Source of the DNA: an uncultured Granulosicoccaceae bacterium
GTDB taxonomy: Bacteria; Pseudomonadota; Gammaproteobacteria; Granulosicoccales; Granulosicoccaceae
Direction: 5' to 3'
DNA: 41,304 nucleotides
Assembly (NCBI GenBank): GCA_937923565.1
Contig: CALDTX010000171.1
Location: forward strand, 1 to 41,304
The notes under the pieces were generated by a model. The model did not search any database, had not been told where the DNA came from, and saw only the letters and a list, made by a program, of their open reading frames with translations. Position numbers and translations under genes: made by a program. Shown here piece after piece: positions 1 to 9,881 of the stretch. Within the stretch, counting starts at the first letter, position 1. Each line of letters begins with the position of its first letter.

Positions 1-884
1 TTAATGGTTGAGTACTCGGGCTCAATACTGACACGGGTTTCAGTAGCCGGCTTAACCAGACGTTTAACTTTAATGGTTTTGAAAACTGCAGGAACGGTAA
101 CTGTTTTAGTGGAGGCAGGCTTGTCCAGAACCGTTTTCGTAATGGTTTCATAGCGCGCTGGGATTTCTACCAAACACATGATCTCACCGGTGGTGTTATC
201 GATGCGTTCTATAGGACCACGGCCTTTTTTCCAAACACTGCGTGCAGGCTCGATAAGTACCGACTCTGTTTCAGAGCGGTAAGTGGCTGGCACATCGATT
301 ACACGTGTTGAGGCCTCTCTAACCACCACTCTTTCTTCAACGGTTTCGTATTCAGCAACAGTGACTTTAATTTCCTCACTGGCTTCTTTTTTAAGAACAC
401 GTTGCGCAGTCATTTTGTATTCAGGTGCCGTGTAATACTCTCTGAAGCACACCCCTGCCTCCACACTGGCCAAATCAATACCAGAGCGAGCAATGCCTTC
501 TAGCGCACCAGGGCTAGCAGGAACACTCTTTCCGGCAAATTGCATATTCCAACTGGACTCAGCCGCTTTCACTTCGATTTTCTCGAAAGCTTCTGTGTAC
601 TCTGCTGGAATGGTTTTAATGGTACGAGCAGCTTCTTTAACAATAATGGTTTGTTCGGCTGTTTCGTACTTGGCAGGAATGGTTTCGATGCGTTCAGACG
701 CTTCCTGAACAACCACTTCTGACGTTCGAGTAGCAAACTTTGCCGGTGTAATAACTTTGGCGTAACACTCGCCTGGTTTTGCATCAGGAAGAGTTTGAGT
801 GTTATCAGTTTCTTGTGCGAAACTGTTGGAAGCAAACAATAGACTTCCTATTGCAACGACCGCTGGTGCGTAATACTTATTCAC
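1..884 (-). CDS. Secreted repeat protein (truncated by window edge), cysteine-punctuated 'PAxYxTxxxxVxVxxA' repeats
   Basis: Open minus-strand frame from a GTG at 882-884 running off position 1; not in the ORF track because it has no stop. Starts MNKYYAPAVVAIGSLLFASNSFAQE (signal peptide), then repeats such as ITPAKFATRTSEVVVQEASERIETIPAKYETAEQTIIVKEAARTIKTIPAEY and CLVEIPARYETITKTVLDKPASTKTVTVPAVFKTIKVKRLVKPA. Confidence 0.75.
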   Translation of the reverse strand, partial: MNKYYAPAVVAIGSLLFASNSFAQETDNTQTLPDAKPGECYAKVITPAKFATRTSEVVVQEASERIETIPAKYETAEQTIIVKEAARTIKTIPAEYTEAFEKIEVKAAESSWNMQFAGKSVPASPGALEGIARSGIDLASVEAGVCFREYYTAPEYKMTAQRVLKKEASEEIKVTVAEYETVEERVVVREASTRVIDVPATYRSETESVLIEPARSVWKKGRGPIERIDNTTGEIMCLVEIPARYETITKTVLDKPASTKTVTVPAVFKTIKVKRLVKPATETRVSIEPEYSTI

Positions 885-959
885 AGAATGGCTCCGAATT
901 TGTGACTGCAGTATTAGTAACTGCCAACTCTGTGATTGTCCAATGCTATGAAGTTAATT

Positions 960-2597
960 TCAATGGCTAAACTGATAAACACACTTTTTCGTCGGAACAT
1001 TGACGCAACTTAACGCACGTCGCGACAAACTTCCGACAAGTAGTGCGAGCATAATCCAATAAGACAAACTTCCACTGCTCGATGAAGTTGATTGAGCAGT
1101 AAGCGGCATACTATCGTCACCATCAACAATGCCATCGTTATCCGTGTCAGGGTTATCCGGTAACGTACCGAGTGCTAACTCCTGCCCATCTAACAATCCA
1201 TCGTTATCGCTATCGGCCACCAACACATCAGTTGCTTCGTTAGCAACTTCTACATCATCATTTAAACCGTCGTTATCGGTGTCGGCAAGCGTTGGATTAG
1301 TGAAGTAATCTTGTAATTCTTCTGCATCGTTTAAGTTATCACCATCGGTATCAGCTAACAATGGACTCGTGCCGTGCAGGTTAACTTCTGCACCATCGTT
1401 TAGCGAGTCTTCATCTGTATCCATGATCAAAGGTTCGGTCCCCAAACCAACTTCAATACCATCGTTCAATCCATCGGTATCGCTGTCGGCCAACTGTGGG
1501 TCAGTGCCATAGACATCGCGTTCTTCACTATTACTTAAGCCATCGTTATCGAGATCAGAGTTGGTTGTGATATCCAACAACAGGGTTTCATGCGCATCCG
1601 TTTCCGGTGCACCACCTCGGCTTTTACTGCCTGCGATAACATGTAGTGTACTGCCCAGTCGCGCACCACCACCACTGTGCCTTGCTGTGGGCATACTTTG
1701 TAATTCACGCCATACCCCTGTGTTCACATTAAACGCTTCTACCGTGTCCAACGCATCGCTGGTTGTGTCTATTTCACCGCCAACCACAATCACTTCGTCG
1801 CCGGCATCAGCAGCAATAACACCTGCACGTAAGGTTGGGATATCGTTCATGCTCTGCCAGCTACCGGATACAAAGTCGTAAACATCAGTTGCAGCTACCG
1901 GGTTGGCAAACGGATTCGGTGCGCCTGATTGCCGACCAGCAGCTAGCACCAGTTTGTCGCCAAGCAACACAGCGCTGAAATGGTCGCGCGCGTTGGGTGC
2001 GTCAGGCAACACTGTCCATCGCTCAGTTACCGGATCGTACTCGTCGAACCAGCTAACAGCCCCGCCTGAATGACCCAGTGTATTACCACCCACGATATAT
2101 ATTTTGTTATTTCGAACCACGGCACCGGCGCTGCCACGAGCCCGGTTTGCAGGCATGTTGCCCACTATCGACCAACTCTGGGTAAGTGTGTCGAAAACAT
2201 GGATATCTGATACCGAGGGCTCGTTCGGATAGCAACAGGTAAACGCTGCAATGACATAAATTTTGCCGCCAATAGCCACCGGTTGAAAATGGTGCAGCTC
2301 CAATGGCATGGCGCCAAGATTGGTCCATGTTTTCGCCACTGAGTCATACATTTCGAGCGGTCTGGTAGCCCGGCCACCCAATAGATACAAGTTCGAACCA
2401 ACAGCCACAACACCGGATTCATGCCTTGGTGTGGGTGTACTGGAGTCGGCGCTAATTTCAGTATTCCAGCTGTTTTGATCGCTGGTTTGCGCATTTACAA
2501 AGCTTACGGGAAGCAGCTGAAGCAGAAACAGACCGAGGCCAGCGAAAACAGCGTTGCTACAACGAATTTTACAAGCATCAAAAGACGTGGAAGGCAT
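960..2597 (-). CDS. Secreted Kelch-repeat protein with thrombospondin type 3-like (DxDxDGLxD) calcium-binding repeats and C-terminal TM/basic tail
   Basis: Kelch-like units (GSNLYLLGGRATRPLEMYD, NNKIYIVGGNTLGHSGG, GDEVIVVGGEID) followed by DSDTDGLNDGIE, DTDNDGLNDDVE and DSDNDGLLDGQE; C-term SGSLSYWIMLALLVGSLSRRA. Start codon uncertain. Confidence 0.85.
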   Translation of the reverse strand: MPSTSFDACKIRCSNAVFAGLGLFLLQLLPVSFVNAQTSDQNSWNTEISADSSTPTPRHESGVVAVGSNLYLLGGRATRPLEMYDSVAKTWTNLGAMPLELHHFQPVAIGGKIYVIAAFTCCYPNEPSVSDIHVFDTLTQSWSIVGNMPANRARGSAGAVVRNNKIYIVGGNTLGHSGGAVSWFDEYDPVTERWTVLPDAPNARDHFSAVLLGDKLVLAAGRQSGAPNPFANPVAATDVYDFVSGSWQSMNDIPTLRAGVIAADAGDEVIVVGGEIDTTSDALDTVEAFNVNTGVWRELQSMPTARHSGGGARLGSTLHVIAGSKSRGGAPETDAHETLLLDITTNSDLDNDGLSNSEERDVYGTDPQLADSDTDGLNDGIEVGLGTEPLIMDTDEDSLNDGAEVNLHGTSPLLADTDGDNLNDAEELQDYFTNPTLADTDNDGLNDDVEVANEATDVLVADSDNDGLLDGQELALGTLPDNPDTDNDGIVDGDDSMPLTAQSTSSSSGSLSYWIMLALLVGSLSRRALSCVNVPTKKCVYQFSH

Positions 2598-2600
2598 AAC

Positions 2601-2628
2601 AAAAAAGGCCTGTTAAAACAGACCTTTT
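2601..2628 (-). terminator. Rho-independent terminator downstream of the beta-hydroxyacid dehydrogenase gene
   Basis: Minus-strand AAAAGGTCTG-TTTTAA-CAGGCCTTTTTT: 10-bp stem with one G-U pair, 6-nt loop, U tract. Confidence 0.75.
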
Positions 2629-2674
2629 AAAGCAATTTACGACCCAATATACCAGGCCTAATGTGGCAAATTGT

Positions 2675-3553
2675 TCAGCTTTTACGCTTGTCTGGCAGGC
2701 GAGCAAGCAAACTGCTGGTATCCCAACGGTTACCGCCAAGCTCCTGAACATCGCTGTAGAATTGATCTACCAGCGCTGTAACCGGCAAACTGGCACCATT
2801 TCGTCCGGCCTCATCAAGCACGATATTGAGATCTTTACGCATCCAGTCGACAGCAAAGCCATAGTCGAACTTTCTGTCTAACATGGTTTTATAGCGATTT
2901 TCCATTTGCCAGGATTGCGCGGCACCTTTGGATATGACGTCGATCACTGCGCGACCGTCAAGCCCTGCAGCTTCGGCAAAATGGATGCCCTCAGATAAGC
3001 CCTGCACCAATCCGGCTATACAAATTTGATTCACCATTTTGGTCAGCTGACCGGCACCGCTGGCACCCATTAACCGCACCGACTTGCTAAAGTGCTGCAT
3101 TAGCGGTTCAGCTTTATCGTAAGCACCCTGTTCGCCGCCAACCATGACCGTGAGTGCACCGTTTTCAGCACCAGCCTGGCCACCTGACACAGGCGCATCG
3201 AGAAATTCAACGCCCGATTGCGCAGCAAGCTCGAACAGCTCGCGCGCAACTTTTGCAGAAGCGGTAGTGTGATCAACGAACACACTACCAGAGCTCATTC
3301 CGGCAAACGCGCCCGACTCACCTAGCACGACGCTGCGTAAGTCGTCGTCGTTGCCGACACAGGCAAACACGAAATCACAACCAGTGGCAGTTTCAGCTGG
3401 CGTGCCATGCGCTGACCCGCCATGCTCGGCTACCCACGCATCAGCCTTTGCCGACGTGCGGTTGTACACCTTTACAGTGTGGCCGTTCTTGGCTAAATAG
3501 CCTGCCATGGGATAACCCATAACGCCCAAACCTAAAAATGCAACTGCAGCCAT
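2675..3553 (-). CDS. NAD(P)-dependent beta-hydroxyacid dehydrogenase (3-hydroxyisobutyrate dehydrogenase / YihU-like superfamily)
   Basis: N-term FLGLGVMGYPMAGYLAKNGHTVKVYNRT (Rossmann GxGxMG), DAPVSGGQAGAENGALTVMVGG, GAGQLTKMVNQ. Confidence 0.88.
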   Translation of the reverse strand: MAAVAFLGLGVMGYPMAGYLAKNGHTVKVYNRTSAKADAWVAEHGGSAHGTPAETATGCDFVFACVGNDDDLRSVVLGESGAFAGMSSGSVFVDHTTASAKVARELFELAAQSGVEFLDAPVSGGQAGAENGALTVMVGGEQGAYDKAEPLMQHFSKSVRLMGASGAGQLTKMVNQICIAGLVQGLSEGIHFAEAAGLDGRAVIDVISKGAAQSWQMENRYKTMLDRKFDYGFAVDWMRKDLNIVLDEAGRNGASLPVTALVDQFYSDVQELGGNRWDTSSLLARLPDKRKS

Positions 3554-3574
3554 CGTGTTATCCCTGTGTGGTTG

Positions 3575-5338
3575 TTATACGTAGTCCTTGTATTTTGCCA
3601 GATGACGTACAGGTTTGGACAGCGCGTCTTTGCGGAACGGATCGCCCAGTTCGCGGTTACACATGATTTCAACCACGGTGGTTTTGCCATCATTCATTTG
3701 CATGTCGACCGCTTTTTTCAGCGCTGCACCAACATCGCCCATTTCATCAACGGTAATGCCTTCAGAGCCCATAGAGCGACCAATCTCAGCAAAGCTTGGG
3801 CTGTCCAGTTCGCCAGCAACAAATCGGCGACCATAAAAATCAACCTGGTTTTTCTTCTCTGCACCCCATTGTCTGTTGTGGAAAACAACAGCAGTTACAG
3901 GAATATCGTGGCGAACCGCAGTTAGCACTTCATTCATGCTCATGGCCCAAGCGCCATCTCCAGCGTAAGCAATTGCCGGACGCTCAGGCGCCGCCGCTTT
4001 GGCACCAATCATAGTGGGTAGTGCATAACCACAGTTACCAAAACTCATTGGCGCGAAGAAGCTACGTGGACGGTTAAAACGCAAGTAGCTGTTTGCCACG
4101 GAGTTTATGTTACCAATGTCGGTAGACACCATAACGTCGGCCGGCAACGCATTTTCAAGTTCACGTAATACCTGACGTGGCGCCAACCAGTTACCTTCTT
4201 CTTTTTCAGCTTCGGCTAGCATGTCTTGGCTGAAGTCATCAGTTTCGTGTTTCCACGCATCAAGCTCAGCTTCCCAATCTTTCTTCTCACCCGCGATAGT
4301 GGCAGCCCGATCGGCACGATTTGCATCACAAGCCAGCGTTTTATCGCTAAGCATACGAGTTAATGCAGTTGCAGCTGAACCTGCATCACCACAGATGCCC
4401 ACAGAAATTTTCTTAACCAGACCCAGCATCTTGTGGTCGGCATCAATTTGAATGATCTTGGCATCTTTTGGCCAGTAGTCCATACCGTGCTGTGGCAATG
4501 TACCGAAAGGTCCAAGACGCGAACCCAACGCAACAATAACGTCTGCTTGTGCAATCAATTTCATCGCAGCTTTTGAACCCTGATAGCCCAAAGGTCCGCA
4601 CCACAATTCGTGATCAGCTGGGAAGGAGTCGTTGTGCAGATAACTGTTGACAACCGGTGCGCCTAAACGCTCAGCAAACGCAACACATTCTTGAACGGCA
4701 TCGGCCATAACAACACCACCGCCCGACAAAATAACCGGAAACTTGGCTTGCGCTAAAAGCTCAACCGCTTCAGCTAATACTTTTTCGCCACCGGGACCAC
4801 GATCCAGTCGCATGGGCTGTGGAATCTCAACATCGATGTCGCCATAAAAGTAATCGCGAGGAATGTTCAGCTGCGTTGGGCCAATTTCAGACATAGCGCG
4901 ATCAAAGCAACGTCCGGTGAATTCAGCCATACGGTTTGGGTTGTTAACGTGGCCTTGATATTTTACGAACTCCTGAAACATCGGTAATTGGTTTGCTTCC
5001 TGGAAACCACCTAAGCCCATGCCCATAGTGCCGGTTTCAGGCGTAATCATAACGACCGGGCTATGCGCCCAATAGGCCGCAGCTACTGCTGTTACACAGT
5101 TACTGATGCCAGGACCGTTTTGACCAATAACCACACCGTGGCGACCGCTGGCTCGTGCATAGCCGTCAGCCATGTGCGCTGCGCCTTGCTCGTGCACTAC
5201 AGGTACCAAACGAATACCTGCAGGGGCAAAAATATCCATGGCGTCCATGAACGCTGAACCCATGATGCCAAAAATATCGGTAACCCCATTGGCAACCAAG
5301 GTTTCTACGAACGCTTCCGAAGGCGTCATTCGAGCCAT
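3575..5338 (-). CDS. xsc: Sulfoacetaldehyde acetyltransferase
   Basis: 587 aa ThDP-enzyme; MARMTPSEAFVETLVANGVTDIFGIMGSAFMDAMDIF, HEQGAAHMADGYARASGRHGVVIGQNGPG, FHNRQWGAEKKNQVDFYGRRFVAGEL match Xsc rather than acetolactate synthase. Confidence 0.93.
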   Translation of the reverse strand: MARMTPSEAFVETLVANGVTDIFGIMGSAFMDAMDIFAPAGIRLVPVVHEQGAAHMADGYARASGRHGVVIGQNGPGISNCVTAVAAAYWAHSPVVMITPETGTMGMGLGGFQEANQLPMFQEFVKYQGHVNNPNRMAEFTGRCFDRAMSEIGPTQLNIPRDYFYGDIDVEIPQPMRLDRGPGGEKVLAEAVELLAQAKFPVILSGGGVVMADAVQECVAFAERLGAPVVNSYLHNDSFPADHELWCGPLGYQGSKAAMKLIAQADVIVALGSRLGPFGTLPQHGMDYWPKDAKIIQIDADHKMLGLVKKISVGICGDAGSAATALTRMLSDKTLACDANRADRAATIAGEKKDWEAELDAWKHETDDFSQDMLAEAEKEEGNWLAPRQVLRELENALPADVMVSTDIGNINSVANSYLRFNRPRSFFAPMSFGNCGYALPTMIGAKAAAPERPAIAYAGDGAWAMSMNEVLTAVRHDIPVTAVVFHNRQWGAEKKNQVDFYGRRFVAGELDSPSFAEIGRSMGSEGITVDEMGDVGAALKKAVDMQMNDGKTTVVEIMCNRELGDPFRKDALSKPVRHLAKYKDYV

Positions 5339-5397
5339 TTTATTCTCCAGTTGTTTAGATGCCAGCAGGCACCAAAATAGTTAACACTAAAATAAAT

Positions 5398-6510
5398 CTA
5401 AAGCGCGCTTTGCGCACTTTGAAAGTCTAATGACAAGGCATCGGCCACTTGTTCGTTAGTAACCACTCCCTTGCAAACGTTTAGCCCATTCAGCAAATGC
5501 GGGTCATTAAGTAACGCGTTCTTATAGCCCTTGTTGGCCAACGCAAGTACATGCGGCAAGGTTACGTTATTTAAGGCATAAGTCGATGTTTTAGGCACAC
5601 CGCCGGGCATATTTGCAACGCAATAGTGCACCACATCATCAACGACGTAGGTAGGTTCGGCGTGCGTGGTGGGCCGTGAAGTTTCACAACAGCCTCCTTG
5701 GTCGATAGCCACATCAACGATCACCGAACCGGGTTTCATTTTTTTAACCATATCAGCAGTAACCAACTTTGGTGCAGCGGCACCTGGTATCAAAACGCCT
5801 CCTATCACTAAGTCTGCTTCGAGCACGTGTTTTTCGAGCGAATCGGCTGTGGAAAAAACAGAATTCGTGCTGCGCCCAAATTGTTGCCAATGCGATTCAA
5901 TCACATCCGGGTTTCGATCGATAACCCAGGTATCGGCGCCCATACCCACGGCAATATGCGTTGCATGGGTGCCTACTACACCACCACCAATGATGACAAC
6001 CTTGGCCGGATCAACGCCGGGTACACCGCCGAGCAGCATGCCCAAACCACCATGCGGCTGTTCCAAGCAGTAAGCACCAGCCTGAATAGCCATGCGCCCT
6101 GCTACTTTAGACATTGGCGCCAGCAACGGCAAACCACCCAACGGAGAGGTTACTGTTTCATAAGCAATACAAATCGCGCCGCTTTTGATCAGATCGTGAG
6201 TTTGTTCCGGATCTGGCGCTAAATGCAGATAAGTGAACAGTATTTGGCCTTCACGAAGCATGGCACGCTCTACCGCTTGTGGCTCTTTCACTTTTACGAT
6301 CATATCGCTGCGTTGGAACACATCTGCCGCAGTACCGATGATTTCAGCACCTGCATTAATGTATTGTTGATCGTCTGAGCCAATACCCGAACCCGCAAGG
6401 GTTTCAACCAGCACTGTGTGCCCATTGGAAACCGCTTCGCGAACGCTCGTGGGCGTCATGCCAACGCGATACTCATGATTCTTAATTTCTTTTGGTACAC
6501 CAATGATCAT
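5398..6510 (-). CDS. ald: Alanine dehydrogenase
   Basis: [36 protein letters not shown]...[26 protein letters not shown]; start set at the internal Met rather than the track's 6534. Confidence 0.93.
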   Translation of the reverse strand: MIIGVPKEIKNHEYRVGMTPTSVREAVSNGHTVLVETLAGSGIGSDDQQYINAGAEIIGTAADVFQRSDMIVKVKEPQAVERAMLREGQILFTYLHLAPDPEQTHDLIKSGAICIAYETVTSPLGGLPLLAPMSKVAGRMAIQAGAYCLEQPHGGLGMLLGGVPGVDPAKVVIIGGGVVGTHATHIAVGMGADTWVIDRNPDVIESHWQQFGRSTNSVFSTADSLEKHVLEADLVIGGVLIPGAAAPKLVTADMVKKMKPGSVIVDVAIDQGGCCETSRPTTHAEPTYVVDDVVHYCVANMPGGVPKTSTYALNNVTLPHVLALANKGYKNALLNDPHLLNGLNVCKGVVTNEQVADALSLDFQSAQSAL

Positions 6511-6631
6511 GCTAGCCGATCTCCAAATTAGCAACGCTATAAGAGCCGCAACGGTAAGCAGTTCCCGGCAAGCTTGCTAGTACCAACAGATTTGATATGG
6601 ATGTGCCAGAGAGCAAATGAACGCTTTAGGT

Positions 6632-8125
6632 TCACATTTCCCGAATAATACCTGCCAACTTGCTGATTCCTTCGGATATTTTATCTTCGTGAATCGAAGA
6701 AAATCCGAGGCGGCAATAATTGCCCGGACCTTCCCTGCTAGCGAAATAGTTGTCTCCGGCATTAATAACGATGCTTGATTCAGCAGCGCGTTTTTCCAAT
6801 TCTTGAGCGCTGATATGCTCTGGCAACCTAACCCAAAAAGACGAGCCACCGAATGCCGGTGCAATCGCAGACAATGGCTCATGAGCAGCTAGTGCCTGAT
6901 CCATGATCTGCCAACGACGCTGGAAAGTTTGCGCCAATCGAAGCAGCGCTGAATCATGGTGCCCTAGGGCCAGAAAATGGCCAACCGTTCTTTGGTTATT
7001 AGTGGGTGGATGCCGGTACATGAGTCGGCGCAGCGCCCGGGCTTTTCGAATTAACCCTGGCGGGCCCACCAAAAACCCCACACGCAAACCCGGCGCCAGC
7101 GTTTTTGACAAACTGCCGACATAAATAACACGATGCGATTGATCCAGACTCTTTAAAGCTGGCGTTGGTTTACCAATAAAATTGAGTTCAGATTCATAGT
7201 CGTCTTCAACGATATACACGTTGTGCTTCTCGGCATCATCGAGCAGCTTTTGGCGGGAAGCCAAGGGCATGGTTCGGGTTGTTGGACATTGATGGCTGGG
7301 CGTAACGTACATCAGCTTACAGTCCGCCAAACGATCATCGGTTTCAACACCTTGATCGCCAACCGGGAACGTGACGCGCTCACCGCCGAACAAACTGAAA
7401 ATATTGCGCGCATCAACGTAGCACGGATCTTCAAGGCCAAAAGACGAGGATTTATCCAATAAAAGCTGAGCGATCAGGTAAATCGCATTTTGTGCACCGC
7501 TGGTAATCAGAATTTCATCGCGATTAACCCAAACCCCTCGACGAGGTAACACGCGGGTATGTATTTGTTCTACCAGCAGTTCGTCGTCGTGATCAACTCT
7601 GTCGTGAGTCCATTGGCTAATTGCACCTACCCGTAAAGACAAACGGCAAGCTTCTCGCCAATCGTTTACAGGAAATAATGAAGGGTCTACCTGACCATAA
7701 ATAAACGGGTAATCGAATCGCTGCCAATCGAGCGGTCGCTGAATATTGCGCGACGACAATAAATCGATGGCAGTTTCCGGCCCAGCTTCAGCTTCCGGGT
7801 TCGGAGGCACGGCACGCGTTCGCACAGTTTCTTGATCAACCCTGCCCGATAAAATGGCATGGTTAACAAAATAGCCACGACGTTCATGCGCAATGAGATA
7901 GCTTTCATCGATAAGATGTTGGTAAGCGAGAACCACCGTATTCCTAGCAACATTAAGCTGCCTGGACAACTCACGTGACGACGGCAATGGCACATCAACC
8001 GGAATACGATTATCCAGAATTGCCTTAACCAAGGCTTCTCTTAACTGAGCTTGCAAACTTTGCGGTTTATCGGCATCCAGATTAAACAGCTGATGCCACA
8101 TTGGCTTTTCGTGAGTTTTACCCAC
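6632..8125 (-). CDS. MocR-family (GntR HTH plus class I aminotransferase) transcriptional regulator, TauR-like
   Basis: N-terminal wHTH PLPSSRELSRQLNVARNTVVLAYQHLIDESYL plus aminotransferase domain (ITSGAQNAIYLIAQLLLDKSSSFGLEDPCY, YVGSLSKTLAPGLRVGFLV). TauR assignment rests on adjacency to ald-xsc. Confidence 0.85.
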   Translation of the reverse strand: MGKTHEKPMWHQLFNLDADKPQSLQAQLREALVKAILDNRIPVDVPLPSSRELSRQLNVARNTVVLAYQHLIDESYLIAHERRGYFVNHAILSGRVDQETVRTRAVPPNPEAEAGPETAIDLLSSRNIQRPLDWQRFDYPFIYGQVDPSLFPVNDWREACRLSLRVGAISQWTHDRVDHDDELLVEQIHTRVLPRRGVWVNRDEILITSGAQNAIYLIAQLLLDKSSSFGLEDPCYVDARNIFSLFGGERVTFPVGDQGVETDDRLADCKLMYVTPSHQCPTTRTMPLASRQKLLDDAEKHNVYIVEDDYESELNFIGKPTPALKSLDQSHRVIYVGSLSKTLAPGLRVGFLVGPPGLIRKARALRRLMYRHPPTNNQRTVGHFLALGHHDSALLRLAQTFQRRWQIMDQALAAHEPLSAIAPAFGGSSFWVRLPEHISAQELEKRAAESSIVINAGDNYFASREGPGNYCRLGFSSIHEDKISEGISKLAGIIREM

Positions 8126-8816
8126 GATCGTTCAGCTCATCGCCCTGCGCAATTTCGAAATCAAGTTCTTCGACCGAATCGGGTAGCTCCGATTCCGCTA
8201 ATGCCGGTATATCCAACTCTTGCGCAATAATCGGAGCAACACGTGCACCGGATTTTTTAACGCCGCTGGAGCCTGGAGCCATGGTTTTTACATTAGACCA
8301 TGTTGATGATGTGTTCTTTTGCACTGCTTGATGACTACCTGTAGCGACGCGTTTATTTAAGACTGGCAACTCTTCACTGTTACCCAGATCGTCTGGACCA
8401 GCTTTCAAGCGGTGCAGTTCAGATTGTTTGTTCGCTCTAAAGCTGGCGAAGTCTCTTTGCAAACGGATCAGCTTTTCTTCGGATATCTGCAATTTGGATT
8501 TTAGGGTATTTATTTGTTGTGCTTGCAATCGGGTGTGCACATTAACCGCATCTTGTTGAGCTTTTATCTGATTACTCTTAAGCGTAGAAGCTGAGCTTTG
8601 TTTTTGAAGTAAATGCAACGCGTGCTCAGCGTTATTTTTTTGACCGTGCAAGATTTCTATGTCGCCGTTAAGGTGATCGATGGATTGTTGATGCTTCGCA
8701 CGCTCAACGCGTAATTGCCGATTACTGCGTAATCGCATTGCACTTAAGCCAATTAACAGACCCAAACACGCCGCGGCCGCCAATACCAGCAACAGTTCTA
8801 GCGTTATCGTGCTCAT
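8118..8816 (-). CDS. Membrane-anchored coiled-coil protein, unknown function
   Basis: N-terminal TM (LELLLVLAAAACLGLLIGLSAM) then a long charged/Gln-rich coiled-coil-like segment; ATGA overlap with the upstream gene. Confidence 0.6.
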   Translation of the reverse strand: MSTITLELLLVLAAAACLGLLIGLSAMRLRSNRQLRVERAKHQQSIDHLNGDIEILHGQKNNAEHALHLLQKQSSASTLKSNQIKAQQDAVNVHTRLQAQQINTLKSKLQISEEKLIRLQRDFASFRANKQSELHRLKAGPDDLGNSEELPVLNKRVATGSHQAVQKNTSSTWSNVKTMAPGSSGVKKSGARVAPIIAQELDIPALAESELPDSVEELDFEIAQGDELNDRG

Positions 8817-9592
8817 TCGTTAAATGCTTCCGCACGGATAGAAACGACGTGCGAGCCATTGGCCAAACTCAGACCGGATTCTATCTGTGTTGTAAACCGA
8901 CTTTCGTCGATTCCTCTTTCTATCAGATAAGACACAATAGCTTTATTCCTTGCCGTACTGAGCTGTTTGTTTTCCGTACCGGACGCGAGATCGGCGCTGC
9001 CCACAGATACAAAAACATCAGATTCAGCATATAAAAACAGCAGCTCAAAAATTTTATCCAGATTGGTGGTAGCCTGCAAATTGAGGCTATCGCTTGCGCT
9101 TTCGAACGAGACAGAAGACGCCATAGCCGTAATTGATTCGAGCGCTTCACGGCGCATACGTTCAAAGGCGCTTTCGGGCTCCCTTACGAGCTCTGATTCT
9201 ACACCGACCGACAAGCTCGATACAGTCGGAGCGTTCACGATTGGGTTATCCTGCACATTTGATTCGCTCAATGGTAAACGGTCGTCATTTTCGCCAAGCA
9301 ATGACTCAGATCTGTCTATTTTGCCCACCGGTAGAGAGTCTGACGATGCCGACACTAATTTTTCGGAAACGATACTGGCTGATTGGGATGGCTGAACAGC
9401 CGTTGCAACGTTTTCATTAATATCCTGAGCCTCAACCGTTGTAGTTCGCGAGAAAAGGCTTTCTGGCATCAAAACCGGTGTATTCAATAAAGACCACCCC
9501 ACCAGCACAAAAAGCCCACAGCAAGACACCGCTAGCACAAGCCAACTGCTGTTGCCGGATGGTTCCGCTGTGTAGGTAATTTGCTGGTTCAT
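8813..9592 (-). CDS. Inner-membrane anchored protein with C-terminal OmpA-like fold, unknown function
   Basis: TM near N-terminus (WLVLAVSCCGLFVLVGWSLL); C-term FVSVGSADLASGTENKQLSTARNKAIVSYLIERGIDESRFTTQIESG resembles an OmpA/MotB-type helix region. Confidence 0.55.
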   Translation of the reverse strand: MNQQITYTAEPSGNSSWLVLAVSCCGLFVLVGWSLLNTPVLMPESLFSRTTTVEAQDINENVATAVQPSQSASIVSEKLVSASSDSLPVGKIDRSESLLGENDDRLPLSESNVQDNPIVNAPTVSSLSVGVESELVREPESAFERMRREALESITAMASSVSFESASDSLNLQATTNLDKIFELLFLYAESDVFVSVGSADLASGTENKQLSTARNKAIVSYLIERGIDESRFTTQIESGLSLANGSHVVSIRAEAFNE

Positions 9593-9881
9593 TGCCTTTG
9601 CGATTGTGCCTTGGTTGGCATAACCAAGATTGAATAATCATTTGCCGTTTGACCTAAAACACGCGTGCGCAGCCAAATCGGGACGGAGATCAAATTCTGA
9701 GCGTTTTTTGACCACAAAACAAGCATATCGACCCCAATAAAACGTAACAAGTCGGCAGAATCAATGCTGCTTCACACAACACATGTTTGTGCACCTAAAC
9801 ACAGACTGATAAATCGCAAACGATAAGCTACACCCAATCGAATAAGCCTCCGCCAGCGAAGTGGACCAAGGTGAATAAAAA

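Noticed and set aside
3575-5338. Acetolactate synthase (ilvB-like) annotation for the ThDP enzyme
   Set aside because: Sequence blocks and the ald/MocR neighbours fit sulfoacetaldehyde acetyltransferase much better.
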